Shown one piece after another: positions 48,271 through 60,720 of a stretch of DNA of 64,000 nucleotides; within the stretch, counting starts at the first letter, position 1, and each line of letters starts with the position of its first letter. The stretch is from Lagopus muta (Eukaryota; Chordata; Aves; Galliformes; Phasianidae), in the NCBI RefSeq assembly GCF_023343835.1, contig NC_064438.1, positions 58,676,578-58,740,577 of the forward strand, written 5' to 3'. Both the position numbers and the translations under genes were made by a program. The notes beneath the pieces are model-generated. The model had not been told where the DNA came from. It did no database searches and was given only the letters and a program-made list of their open reading frames with translations.

Positions 48271-48933
48271 GTCATTCAGAGAGAAAACAGCAGCGTGTGA
48301 TGAGAGGAATGCCTCCAGTTAGTGCTGAAGAAGGGCTGATGGAAGCCACGAGGCAAAGGAGTCACTCTCAGTGTGACATTTCAGCCCCGTTAGCCTGATG
48401 GGAAATGAGATGTATGGCAACGCTGGCTGTGTCAGAAGCTCAGTGTGTATCTGCCTATGGGATGCAAAGCCCCACAGTGCAGGTGGGTCCCGTGCTCAGG
48501 GTGGGCTTCCTTAAAACAAGTCCAATGCTGGTCCGCTGCTGAGCAGGCTGTGGTAACCCTGCACTCCTCTGCATGCCATCAGAAGCACTTCGGTCCCTTC
48601 CCCGCCTTTCCCTGGCAGCCAAGTTTACGAAATCATGTATATTAATCAACTCCCATCTCTCCAAAATGTAATTACAAATGCTGCAGCTCATTTTGTGCAG
48701 TGTAACCTGGCATTCCCAGAGCAGAAACCTGAACTGTGCATATTGGGAACGAGGGTGAAACACCTCCAGCATCCCCTGGCAGCCAGGGCTGCCTGCCCAG
48801 CACACAGGGATCCCATGGGGGGTTGGGAACCACAGCTCTGTGGCACTTTGATTTTGGGGTGTGTGGGACCTTTCCTTCACCCCCTCAGCTTGGCCAGACT
48901 GCTCAGCTAAAAGGCTGGAGATTGGAAGAAAAT

Positions 48934-49222
48934 GGGCACTTTCACCCCCCAAAATGGGCATTTTCACCCCCAGATAGACACTTTGACCCCCAAAATGGGC
49001 GTTTTCACCCCCAGATAGACACTTTGACCCTCAAAATGGACATTTTCACTCAACAAGTGGGTACTTTCACCCTAAAAATAGGCATCTGCACCCCAGATGG
49101 GCACTTCCACCCCCAAAATGGGCACGTTCACCCCCAAATGGACACTTTGACTCCCAAAATGAACACTTTCACCCCCAAAATGGTCACTCTCACCCCTCAG
49201 ATGGACACTTGCACCCCAAAAG
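48934..49222 (+). repeat. Degenerate minisatellite, 14 units of 19-22 bp
   Basis: Tandem units of the form GGGCACTTTCACCCCCAAAAT, with variants in GGGC/GGAC/AGAC, ACTTT/ATTTT and CCCAAAAT/CCCAGAT. Fourteen units can be counted. Most are 20 or 21 bp, and one plus-strand frame stays open through all of them, giving a seven-residue pattern rich in F/T, P and D/N. The strand bias is strong (C-rich on plus, G-rich on minus). Confidence 0.9.
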
Positions 49223-49429
49223 CCTCAGCCCAGCCCCAGTCTTTGCAGTGTCGGTGCACACAGAGCAGGGATCCCCACCCAAAGGCCATCAGATGTGTCC
49301 GTTCTGTCAGTTCCCTGAGCCCAGAAGCATCAGCCCACCAGCAGCACGCAGAGCAGAGGGGTTTTTCTGACACTCTGCACATTCCCTGCAGGAAGGACAG
49401 AAGCGGTGATGCTGATTGCGTGGCGTGTC

Positions 49430-49580
49430 ATTAATATTGAACAGCTTGCCATCATAAAAGATTCAGACTCACAGATATTGATTTTCACACTTGCATACGG
49501 CTGCGGCGCAAACAGGATTAGCGAGGTCTCATATGCAGCTCTTTAATTAAATCCATAAAGCACACTTTTTAATAAACTTG
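49430..49580. other. AT-rich unique block, candidate conserved element
   Basis: Unique sequence with TTAATTAAATCC, ATTAATATTGAAC and GGATTAGCG near each other, between GC-rich repeats. It looks like a regulatory element; no alignment was possible. Confidence 0.25.
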
Positions 49581-50891
49581 CATGCGTGGCTTCAGCTCAA
49601 ACAAAGGGCTGCAATGGGAGCGATGTGCCCCAGGGTGGGGATCTGCCCTCTGCATGGCCTGGCCGTGTGTGATGGAGCCAGGGTGAGCTGTGGATGTGCA
49701 AAGCGATGGTGTGGCACACCTGCATGGAGGGGGCTCAGGGCAGCCCAAGGCAGGGCAGCACAACGTGGTCAGTGCAGCTCAGAGCTGTCGGTCGGGGACA
49801 TTGCAGCAGGAGCTGCACCCCACTTGAGCCAGCCGTCTGTATTTAGGTTAATGCACAAGCAGTTTAATTTGGGAATATAAAACAAGATTGCCCATTTCGC
49901 ACCAAATATCACACCCAACTGTGCAGAATCCCATTTTCAGACCTGCTCTGGCTGGGAGCATCTTCTGGCTTAATGCAGTCATTTATAACCTGGAGGCAGA
50001 GGTCTCACGTGGTTTGATTTCCAAGTTAGAAATAAACTTTATGGAGATGGAGAGCCGTGAGATGTCACAGCTGAAGTGAAGCTGATCTGGGCCCCGTGAG
50101 CTCTGCCTGCACATCCCCACTCTGATCCCTTGGGCTGCCCAGGGCTGAGGCAGTGCATGGGGCTGAGCCATGCAGGTTTGTGTTTAGCACATCCTGCTCC
50201 CATCTGCTAAACCCAGATGAGTGCAAACGAGCTCCACCACGCAGGAGGCACCTTCACATCTGGTGTCTGTGAGATTAGGCTGTGATAAGCCCATGTTCCA
50301 CATGAAGTGCAGCTTTCAAGGTACACACTGCCCTGTGCAACTGGGAGAAGCGAGCTGCCATCCATTTACCCCACACCGGCCCTACACTGAGTGCAGGGGA
50401 CAGCATGAGAAGGGCTGGGTGGGCTCCGGGCTTTGGGTTCTGTGGGTCCAGCAGCCAGCACTGGTGAAACAGCAAGCTGTCCTCTGTGTGTGTCTTCAGG
50501 CCCTGCACAGGGACAAGGAAACATGCCAAGTAAATGTTAGGAAAGGAATGTGATTACATTTTCTGACAGCGGTTGCCGTGATGTTCAGAAATGCACGAGA
50601 TGAATGAGAGCTGCTCATTGTTTTGTTTTCCATGCCGAGTTGCCAGGGAGGAAAAAAAAAGTCCTGAAAATTAAAATAGTTTTTCAATCTGTTAGATAAA
50701 TACCAGCACTGCTGATGAGGTGTTGGAGCAGCCGGGAGAAATGTGTCCGTGATGGAACCAGAAAGAGAGGCTGGGCTCTGTGTGTGGGGACCCTGCTGGA
50801 GAGCGGGGCTCACTGTGCCAGCAGCCGGGCTGTGGGGTGATGTGGGTGACATGGGGGGACACTGGGTGATGGGGGGTGACATGGGGTGACA

Positions 50892-51109
50892 CCAGGAGGA
50901 AGTTTTTCAGCCAGAGGGTGGTGAGGCACTGGCACAGGTTGCCCAAGGAGGCTGTGGATGCCCCATCCCTGCAGGCATTCAAGGCCAGGCTGGATGTGGC
51001 TCTGGGCAGCCTGGGCTGCTGGTTGTTGACCTGCACACAGCAGGGGGTTGGAGCTGGATGAGCACTGTGCTCCTGTGCAACCCAGGCCATTCTAGGATTC
51101 TATGATTCT
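50892..51109 (+). mobile_element. CR1 3' end
   Basis: Dominant variant: aggaggaagtttttcagcca through TTCTAGGATTCTATGATTC. Nearly identical in its body to the copies at 42820 and 57676. Confidence 0.92.
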
Positions 51110-51779
51110 CCCTTTATTCTGGGTGATGGGTGACAGACCAGCCCTGTGCCTGCAGTGCTGCCCTGCAGGCTCCCAGACATTGGGTGGTTGCTGTTTGGGC
51201 ACAAACCCATCACTGCACCTCTGGCTTGGGATTGCAGCAGCTCAGGGCCCTGGATGAGCGGGAAGACCCCCAGTTCCCCCCATGCAGGTGGCTCCGCAGG
51301 GCAGGCTGTGGGAAGGGCCCTGCTGTTACTGGGAGCAGATCTGCTTTGTGCCAGTGCTGATATATCTCTGCTATTTCCTGCTGTGCTTCAGGCGGCCGTT
51401 AATGGGCATAAGTTTGTTTGTTAGGGCTGTGAGAGCGCTCAACGTTTTTTAATGACTCCTATAACAGATTTAAAGAAAATGAAGAAAGAGGGAAAGAGAT
51501 TGGGCTCAGAAAGAATATTGGATCTCACATTTGCAGATTTCCAATCTTGTTTTCCTTTCTGAAGGGAAATGATGACTGAGTGTCCTCCCTCGCTTAATGG
51601 TTTGCGATGAGTCTGAACCCAGCAGCCTGCAGGCTGTGTGCTGATGGCTGTGTGTGGGTATGGCAAGCCCTGCTGCTCCGGGTTGTCATGCATGTCCCCT
51701 GCTCAGCTCGCACCTGCCCTGTGCTGGCCACATCCAGGTAACAAGCTATAAAAGCTTGAGCTGTCTCCTGTCTTCTGGC

Positions 51780-52300
51780 ATGATACCGGAGCATCGAAGA
51801 AAAGAGCTTAACTTGCAAAGTTACACTGACATTGTGAGCCTTGCATACCTAATAAACCATGGCTTCTTTAACTGAAAAGTGGAGGTTTTCATGGAATGCT
51901 ACCCTTCTCATTACTGCATACATCTAGATTTAATTTGGCATGGGACACATCAACCTTGGCTTTTGGAGACAAGGTTAGAGCCTGCAGAGCATGAAAATGA
52001 GTTCTTCCAACCCCTTCTTATTGTCATTTCCTACTCTACCAGGCTCAGGCTTTGGGAGAACACAGGCACTGGAGTTGCATTCTACATTGTCTGGCATGAA
52101 ATTACTACAGGAGATGTATTTCCCCTTCTCTGTCAGACATTGCCCCTTTTTTTCCAAGAAGAAGGAGTGCTTTGGGCCACAGAGGAAAGCAATAGCCAAC
52201 ATGTGTGCATTTTGCTGAGCACATTTTGAGATATTATCTTGTTCTGGAGGGCCTACAACAGTATTCTGCTCCTCTTTGGAACACACAGTTCCCTTACTAT
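51780..52300. other. Unique block open on both strands, not recognised
   Basis: Overlapping frames of 116 codons on plus (51879-52229) and 123 codons on minus (51975-52346). Neither translation resembles a family I know. It has no CR1 features and may be an old unidentified repeat or chance. Confidence 0.2.
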
Positions 52301-53374
52301 AGCCAGATTGCTGTTCCAAAGAGGCATCACAAGGCTTTTGGGTCAAACCACCTCTTTGGTTGGGTCTGTTATGGGCATTTTGCTGCTTTCTGTCCTGTTG
52401 GGGTCAGGGGAGCCCTTCAGCATCCCCTCACCCTGAAGTGGGTGGGCAGAGATGGCAAAAGAAGGGGAAACAAAGATGGATACGATACAAAAAGCTTTGG
52501 TTTATGGAAAGAAAATAAAGCAGCAGTTGGCACACGGCTCTATTGCTCCATCTGACACCGGGAGCTGCAGAGCAGGCAGTGGGATGGGATGTGCTGATGC
52601 TGCAGCGGTCGGATAGAGCCAAACATCTGCCCACCAGTGCACTGAGCCCATGGGAGAGCACTGGGGCTGTCACCTCGGGCACTGCCAGGTCCTGCAGTGA
52701 CACCACCGACCTCCAGCTGCCAACCCTCACAGCTGCACTCCGAGCAGCCAGGACCTTGGAGCAGTGCAGGGGGAGGGGTTGGGAGGAATACTTTCTGGAG
52801 GTGGGGAGGTCAGACAGCTCTGGTAAATCAGTTGTTTTGTTGCACGCTGATTTTGCTCCATTAGCTCTTAAAGGAGTGAGACACTTTTATGCCTGTTTCG
52901 TCGTTGAATTCGACTTTCACTGAAATTGCAGCATCCCCTTGTTGCAGAGAGGGACCAGGCTGTGAGCAAGAGTGCTGCAGCTCCAGGCACACCCAAAGCA
53001 GGGTGACTGCTGTGGGCACCCAACAGCTCCTGCTCTGCCCTCCTGTGATGCCAAAGAAGTGCCCGTCCCAGGAGGTCACCATCAGCAGGGCTCACAGCTG
53101 GCTGTGCTTCCACCCAAGGCTCTGTTCCCAGGCCCCAGAAGCTCAGGGCAGAGGATCTCACAGTCAGCATACAGCCGATTTCTTCTGAAAATCAGTAGGT
53201 TTTGTGGCTGCCCTTTCTTCCCAGGGCTCCTTGGGCAGCTGAGCCTGCTCTGGTGCCATTGGCAGCCTTCGTGTTGGCTCCAGTGGCCCTTTGGATCTGA
53301 CTCTGTCAAGATGGATGATACCTCAGTTTTCTGAATGGCAACCCTTGAAACAGAGATAGATTTTCTCTGGTCGT

Positions 53375-53640
53375 GGAGAAAGCTCAAAGAGGGCAGATTT
53401 AAGTTGGATATCAGGAAAAAGTCTTACAATGAGGGAGGTGAGGCACCAGCATGAGTTGCCCACTGACGCCCCAAGGCCAGGCTGGATCAGGCCCTGGGCG
53501 ACCCGATGGAGCTGTGGCATCCCTGTGTGTGGCAGGGGACTTGGACTAGAGTCATAGAATCCTTAGAGCTGGAAGGGAGCTCTGCAGGCCACGCACTGCA
53601 ACTGCCCTGACTCTTGCAGAGGCTGCTGTATCTCGTGGGT
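53375..53640. mobile_element. Two CR1 tails back to back
   Basis: A plus-strand CR1 3' piece (53375-53549, with ggccaggctggatcaggccc and ggcaggggacttggactaga) runs straight into an antisense CR1 tail (53551-53640, gtcatagaatccttagagct). Confidence 0.75.
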
Positions 53641-53739
53641 GAGACCCTGGGCTGCTCTGTGCTTTGGTGACACAGCGTGCCGCAGGTTGGGCACGGATCA
53701 GCAGTGACTGCAGGCAGCACGCTCACACCGCACTGCTTT

Positions 53740-54045
53740 ACGGGGGCTAATGAACTAAAGTGTTTATTTCATGCTCCATTTCCACAACTAAATGGCTGTA
53801 ATATATAATGTGATTATTCCAGTCTTTCTTCAGCTGCACTTATGACCGTAAGGGACGCGGAAAGTATCATTATTGGGAGAAAAGCACTGTTCATGTATTT
53901 TTGTATGCAGATCATTATGTGTTAAATCAGAGCATTGACATGCTATGAAAACAAGTAAACTGAGTTAAAAAATAGCTGAAATTCCTAATACGTTATACTG
54001 ACATCTGATTAATTTGCAGCCATCTTCAGGGCCTGTGATTAATGG
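53740..54045. other. AT-rich unique block, candidate conserved element
   Basis: About 300 bases without CR1 or simple repeats, rich in TAAT/ATTA cores (CTAATGAACTAAAG, TGATTAATTTGCAG, TGATTAATGG), between two CR1 relics. Candidate enhancer by texture only. Confidence 0.25.
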
Positions 54046-54189
54046 ATGTTCTGCCCACTCTTGAACATCTCAATTCACTTCAGTCCCAATTTTGTCATGT
54101 CACACTCTTCAAAATTTGACATTTTCTTCTATGATCCATGGTCAGAAGAACCATATTGCAAACTCTACTTACTGGTGCTCTGGAGGTGT

Positions 54190-54525
54190 GCTTGCAGGAT
54201 ACGGGAAAGCATCCAGGGGGGTCTGGATCTCTCCAGAGAAGGGGATTCCCCCTCCACTTTGGGCAGCTGTGCCAGGTCAACTCCATGCAGATAAATCCTA
54301 GGTTAGCAGAAGTTTTACAGGTTGTTTGCTTGGCTGTTAAGTATTTAAATTGCGTTGTAGCTCATAATTTAAAATATGAGCTGTGTGTGCCAGGGCATGT
54401 GCACAGGGCCCAGAGAAGTGCCCTGGGCTCAGCTCTGGGTGCTCCTGCTGGGACGGGGAGGGCCAGAAGGACCTGGAGTTGTACTCCATCCTCTGCCATG
54501 CTGTGATTCTGCGATCCTGTGAGCT
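54190..54525. mobile_element. Old CR1 relics
   Basis: An antisense piece around 54190-54285 (gggaaagcatccaggggggt) and a diverged sense 3' end at about 54408-54525 ending ctgtgattctgcgatcctgtg. Confidence 0.5.
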
Positions 54526-55721
54526 CTTTTGAATCAATCTTCTCCTCAGCTCTGAGTGTAACTGCCTGGAAAAGCAGCCAGAACTGCTTTCTGCCCAGCT
54601 GCCTCCTGCCTCCTCCTCAGCTGTACCCCAGAGGTGGGGAAGCTCAGCCATGCCCCAGAGCCAGCAGCAAGCCCTCGGTTGTCCCTAGTGAGGTGGGTGC
54701 AGACGGGGCTGCAGGGGATTGCTGCCTTGTTCAAAGACTGATCTCATCTTGATGTCCTCTTCTGCTGTCTGCTTCAGAGCAGTCAGTTAAGGGTGAGACA
54801 TGAAAACGCGTGTCAGTCCGAAAAATGCCCTCTGTGAGCGATGAATTCCACAGACCACAGACAGTCAGTGCTCCGGTGAACTTTCCAACTTCCATGAGGC
54901 CATGGAAGGAAGGATGGAATCCCATCTGGTGGGCAAGGCAGAGGCCTTGGTGCAGGGCTCAGAGGCAGATTGAACTTGCTGAGGTGAGAGGGGACCCTGA
55001 TCCCATCACCAGGCACACAGAGTCACACCTGGCTGTGTTCATTGAGACTCAGTGTGTTCCACCTGAAGACAAACGCCCTTCTTGCCCTGGAGGACATTGA
55101 CTTGTCCATGACTCAGCTCAATGAAAACTGAGCTGATTGTTCACCCATATATCTGGTCCTTTTCCACCCAGGCCATTCTATGATCCTATGGTTTTATGAA
55201 CACCATGACCTGCTGCTCAGGTGGGTGCTGGCACAGCTGCCATCCTGGCAGCCAGTTGCAGGGACTGGGCATGCTGTGTGGAGCTGAGGTCACCCACAGC
55301 TGCTGGTGCAACTGCAGTGCTGGGGATATTGCCCAGGGGAGGTTGCACAGCCACCCCCTGCCCCATGTCAGCAGGATGAGAACTGATGGATGCATCACAT
55401 GCTGCCACACAGCGTTCTGCAAAGGCACTTTGCTCAGGCACTGCAAAGCCCAGCATTGCCCACGTAGCACAGTGCTGCATGGGGCCTCACAGCGTGCTCA
55501 GCCCCTGGGAGGGTTTGAGGAGATGCAGCAAAATGCACATTCCTCTCCCAGAAAATGTTCACTGCAACAAGATTTTGAAACAGAGACCTGGAAATAAATG
55601 CAGAATTCTTTTGCCCTTTCCAGGCATGGTTCAGAATGGGTAAAGCTTTCCAATGGCTCTGGCAGGGCGGCTGTGCTGTGTCCAACCCATCTCTGCTCAC
55701 ACACCTGGCACTGGTGAGCAT

Positions 55722-55849
55722 TCCCAGGCTGGATGTGGCTCTGGGCAGCCTGGGCTGCTGGTTGGCGACCTGCACACAGCAGGGGTTGGAACTGGATGAA
55801 CGCTGTGCTCCTTTGCAACCCAGGCCATTCTAGGATCCTACGATTCCTC
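55722..55849 (+). mobile_element. CR1 3' end
   Basis: Dominant variant from CCCAGGCTGGATGTGGCTCT to CATTCTAGGATCCTACGATT. A lone CR1 tip also sits at about 55165-55195. Confidence 0.9.
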
Positions 55850-57021
55850 AGAGCCACGGGTTGGGTTAAATTATCTCCTGATAATTTCTTTCAAGATTTG
55901 TATTTCTGGATTCATAATTGCACAAAATGTCTGCAAGTGAACAAAATTTCACAGAAAATGGTTCTCTGCTTCCACACATCATTACACTCAGAGGGAAGTG
56001 CTGTCAAATAGCAGATGGTGTATTATTCTGGAATTAACCGATCAACATATGTTTACTTTATACATAAAGCCCACATTTGAGATATTCAGGTATTATTTCA
56101 TGTGTGTATAAAGAAATACCGTTTTCAAAAGACTCAGCTCCCAGAGGGCACAATTAGCAGATCCAGACACACAGGTGCAAATCAAGTTTCATGTCTCTAC
56201 CTGATTTCTACTCCTTTGAGTTGTGACAGTGCTGTGAAACCTCTTCCTTTTGTACTAAATAAGTATTCTGGAATGGAAAGAAACCCTGCTATCTGTGTCC
56301 CTGACACTCTGGTGCTGTGGAGGTTGGAGACCCGGGCTGCCTAAAACGGTCCTGGCATTCCCAGAGTGGACACATGAGGGTGATGTGGGTCAGCGCCATC
56401 TGACAGCCCAGCGCCTCCTCCGCTTTCTGCCTCAATTTGAATTGCAGCTGTGAATTGCTGCCGGCTCCTGTTTTTCAGAGAGAACTGAATGTATTTTGAA
56501 GAAAATACATCAGAAGCAGGGAAATCTGAACAGCGGGGGTGTGTTGACATCCCAGTTCGGGGCTGAGCACAGCACCCTGCAGCAGCGACTGCTGTGCTGG
56601 GAGCAGAGCTGCGGTCCCAGCTGTGCCTGCAGCTGTGCTGATCCCATGGGAGCCCATGGATGCTTCCTTACTTCTGCTGCTTCTGCTCTTTAGGCAGAAA
56701 CACTGCGAGGATCACAAGGACAGTTATGTCCTTGCTGAGCAAATTCCTGTGTCAGAAATGTGAACCTGCCCAAACTGGCAGCCAAGCACCACCTCTGCCT
56801 TTTCTATGCTTCAGTTTCTGAGGGTTTATCTTCTATCACTTGATCCATGCATCAGGCAAAAGCCATTTGTTAGAGCAGGAATACAAACCACCAGAAGTAA
56901 CCAGCACCTCTCTATGCTGTGCAGTCTCCTGGGGCAGCAGGAAGCTGAGCAATGTCCTTGCAGAGCTCCAGCTGGAGCTGCACCTTGCCTTTCCTCATGC
57001 AAAGGAAGAAGGCTGGAGCAC

Positions 57022-57190
57022 CTCACTATGAGGTCAGGCTAAGAAAATTGGGCTCTTCAGCCTGGAGAAGAGAAGGCTTTGAGGACGCCTCATAGTGGCC
57101 TTACAGGACCTAAAGGGGGCCTACAGGAAAGCTGGGAAGGGACTTTTTATACGGGCAGGTAGTAACAGGATGAGGGGAAATGGCATCAGC
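57022..57190 (+). mobile_element. CR1 fragment upstream of the 3' end
   Basis: cactatgaggtcaggctaag, ttcagcctggagaagagaag, cctacaggaaagctgggaag: the segment that precedes the CR1 3' UTR. Its tail is missing. Confidence 0.8.
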
Positions 57191-57675
57191 TCTTGTGTCC
57201 TGAACTGCTGTGCCGGACGGCTGCATCGCGCTCCCTGCTCCCTTCCTTTGGCCTGGTGGGAGCTGCATGCATCCCCAGCACGACCACCAAACCTGCTGCT
57301 TTCTGCTCTGTGGCAGTCCAGCAGTTCTATGGCTGGGAGGAGTGAAGTCTTCATCATCTCCTGCCATGCATCTCCATCAACACATTCCAATCTTTCTCTG
57401 GTCCCACATAATCCCCTACTTCTATTGGCATTAAGGGTGCCTAGAGAAAGGGATTTCCCCTGCTCTAGGTTGTATAGCCAAATGCTTATTTCTAATTATA
57501 AGCACTTTGGCTGTTGGCACCTGTCACAGCCATCCAGCAGAAGTGCTGCAGGTTTGCACAGGTCCTCAGTTTTGATGCATTTCTCCTCACGTTAGTGATA
57601 TACTGTGAATAATCCACAGCTGGAAGACAAAGTGGGAGCCTTGTCATGCTGTGACCATTTACTTATCTCCTATTT

Positions 57676-58183
57676 TCTGCATCCAGGCCTGGGGCCCCCA
57701 GCACAGGACAGATACAGAGCTCTTGGAATGAGTGCTGAGCACTGAGATGATCAGAGGGCTGGAGCAGCTCTCCTGTGAGGAAAGGCTGAGGGAACTGGGC
57801 TTGTTTAGCTTGGAGAAGAGAAGGCTCCATGGAGACCTCATTGTGTCCTTCCAGTGCTTGAAGGCAGTGGATAAACAGGAGGGGAACGGCTGTTTGTGAG
57901 GGTGGGTGGTGATGGGACAAGGGGAATGGATTTAAAGTGAGACAGGGGAGGTTTGGGTTGGATATGAGGAGGAAGTTTTTGAGCCAGAGGGTGGTGAGGC
58001 ACTGGCACAGGTTGCCCAAGGAGGCTGTGGATGCCCCATCCCTGCAGGCATTCAAGGCCAGGCTGGATGTGGCTCTGGGCAGCCTGGGCTGCTGGTTGGT
58101 GACCTGCACACAGCAGGGGTTGGAGCTGGATGAGCACTGTGCTCCTGTGCAACCCAGGCCATTCTAGGATTCTACAATTCTAT
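57676..58183 (+). mobile_element. CR1, about 510 bases, longest of the dominant variant
   Basis: From tgcatccaggcctggggccc (end of the reverse-transcriptase frame) through gatcagagggctggagcagc and the shared body to CATTCTAGGATTCTACAATTC. It is the best local reference for the nine related copies. Confidence 0.93.
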
Positions 58184-60437
58184 TTCTTAAATGGATTTAA
58201 TTTAGAGGAAGTTTGGTGGTGTGCTGCTGTGCTGTGGGAACACCCAGATCCTGGGAGGAGGATGAGGAGGTCCATGCTGGGCTCAGCCAGAATCTGTGTT
58301 TGTGCACTGAAACAATTCATCAGACCTCGTACTTCTTGTATGTGACATTTCTCATTCAGAAAACCCTCAACTGCTCACGTTGTACAAAATAGCAAAATGT
58401 TTTATTTGCATTTGTAAGTGGGTAAGTGCAGCTGACTCAGCAGGAATTTCAGAGAGGATAACTGAGCAGCACAGAGCTTTCTGGAGCAAACGCACATGGG
58501 AACAACAATGCAGGAGACAATATCATTTATGGGATATTTTCAAGCAAAAAAGATTGGGAAAAGACTACAACAACAGCATTAAGAGCTCTTTCCCCTGGCA
58601 TTTCCTCCCAGCTGCTCGGAGTTTAAGGGCAGCTACATCATTTTAATATCCAGCAGTGGATCTGTTTCTCATGGGTTGGCCACGGCCTTTTGAAACTACC
58701 TATAATTTCTGCAGTTTCTTTGGGGGAATGAATTCCACATCCTGATTATGTACTGCATGTGATTAACTCCCCTTAAGCTTTGTTCTAAGCTGAAGGCATA
58801 GCAATTTCACAAGACGACCTGCAAGCTGTCTAATGAAAAACAGCTCTTACTCACTGTGCTCCCTGAGCCCCACAGCTGTCTCTCTGCTCTGCCATGCTCC
58901 ATCCCCAAAGCTGCAAGGTCCTCCCAAGCTCATAGCTGGGTGCGAAGTGCCAGTTTTTGCCATCTGTCCCATTGCTCGTGGTTCATTTTTCCTATCTTCC
59001 CTATCTGGCCTTCCTTATCACCACATCATTCACCTCATGTCGCTCATTGCAGCAGTGAAATTATTTAACTGGGCTGAAATCCCTTTTCCAATCAGAGGTA
59101 TATTCTGAGTGTTGGGTCTGTTCCATTGCCACGTGAGATGTGCAATTGCTCTAACAGACAACTTGCTCTTGTTTAAAGCCCAGCTGGATGCATGTAGGGG
59201 ATTTTTAATTGAAGTGCCTCAGGACCTCACTGAGGTTAGAATCAGGTCAGAAAGCATTTTCTCAGCCTCTTTCAAGGCAAAAGCATTCAGCCCATTTCTG
59301 CCCACTTTTTTTCATACCCAAGTGGTACAGTTTCACAAATACAGTGCAGAGCTCAGATGTGGCCTTCTACACTACGGCTGTAATTGGATTCACAAATCCA
59401 ATTACGGCAGTTTATGGGAGGAACAACTCACACACAGATTTAAGTTTTTCATCATTTTTCCACTTTTCATTCTCCACATCCCAAAGCCTGAGACTGCTGG
59501 GTGATAGATAGGAGCAGAAGGAGTGGGTGGGAGGCAATGCACTGCACTTGGATGTCAGCTCTCGCAGGCATGTGGTGGTTTCTGCACATCAGCTTCAGTG
59601 TGCAACCAAAACTTTGAGAGCAGAGCAAGTCAAAATGGGGCAGCAAAACATTTATCAAGGCTCTTCCTCAGCACGTACCTGCAGTGCCCTGGGTGTGAAA
59701 ACAGCATGGCACCAGCTGGCTGCCTCCTATGCACAAAAGCAGATCCCAGTAACCCACCCATAGGGCTGCCCTGTGCCCTGGGCTGCCCACAGAGCATGGG
59801 CTGCACCTCAGTGCAAGGTGATGGCTGCAATGCCTGCACTGAAAGGATCTTGGTGGCCAAACTCCAGAAACGTGCACAAATTAGAAACGTCCCAGAGAGG
59901 ACTGGGGCACCACCTTGGGTACCTTCCAGCTCAGGATGACTTCACTCCATCACAGTAAGGCCAAAATGCTTTGATGCTTTTGCTGCAGACATTCACAACG
60001 TGCCTGTGAGAGTCAGAAAGGTAAAACTTCCTGCTGAAAGTTCAGTGGGTTTTTTGTGTTTTTAGCACTGGATTTGTTGGAACAAACTGGAGAGCCCAAT
60101 GCCCATGGTGCTCAATGGTCTCAAGCCAAAAGAAGATACATGGTTATGTTTTTATTTCAGTACAAATATTGGAGTCTTTCTATTCCTCCTGCAGAGCACT
60201 GGGGGGTGTCTGCTCCCCTGGGCTGTGCTGAGGTTTCTGCTCAGCCTGTGCCTGGGGCTCGGCATCTCTTCCTGCAGAGTTAATGCTGCAGCATTACACA
60301 AGAAAACAAAGTTCCCATCACACTGAGGAATCTTCCTTGCTCGTATGGCTTTGTACAGCTTATTGTAAAGACCAGAGGGATTGTTTTACAAGCTGTCTTG
60401 TAGGCTTTTATGTTATTTAATTGGAATCAAATTAATG
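58184..60437. other. Intergenic, no gene seen
   Basis: About 2.25 kb without CR1 or a recognisable exon. Open frames of up to 138 codons occur but resemble no family. Confidence 0.5.
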
Positions 60438-60720
60438 TTAGAATTACAGAATCAAACGGTTTGAGTTGGAAGGGGCCCTTAAAGGCCATCCATTCCCACT
60501 CTCCAAAATGCACAGGGACACCCACAGCTCCATCAGAGCTCACAGCCCATCCCCTGACCTTGGCTGTGTGCAGGGATGGGGCAGCACCGCCTCTCTGGGC
60601 AAACTGCCCTTGTAAAAAACTTCTTCCCTATCTCCAATCAAACTCTCCCCTCTTACAGTTTGAAACCATTTCCCCTTGTCCTGTCACCACGGACCCAGCA
60701 AAAAATCCTATCCCTCCTTC
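60438..60720 (-). mobile_element. CR1 3' region
   Basis: Antisense: agaattacagaatcaaacgg, gttggaaggggcccttaaag, up to tgaaaccatttccccttgtc. Confidence 0.85.

Noticed and set aside
48736..49434. 232-codon plus-strand frame
   Set aside because: Its length comes from the minisatellite; the flanks show no protein resemblance and no splice or start context. Kept as a repeat only.
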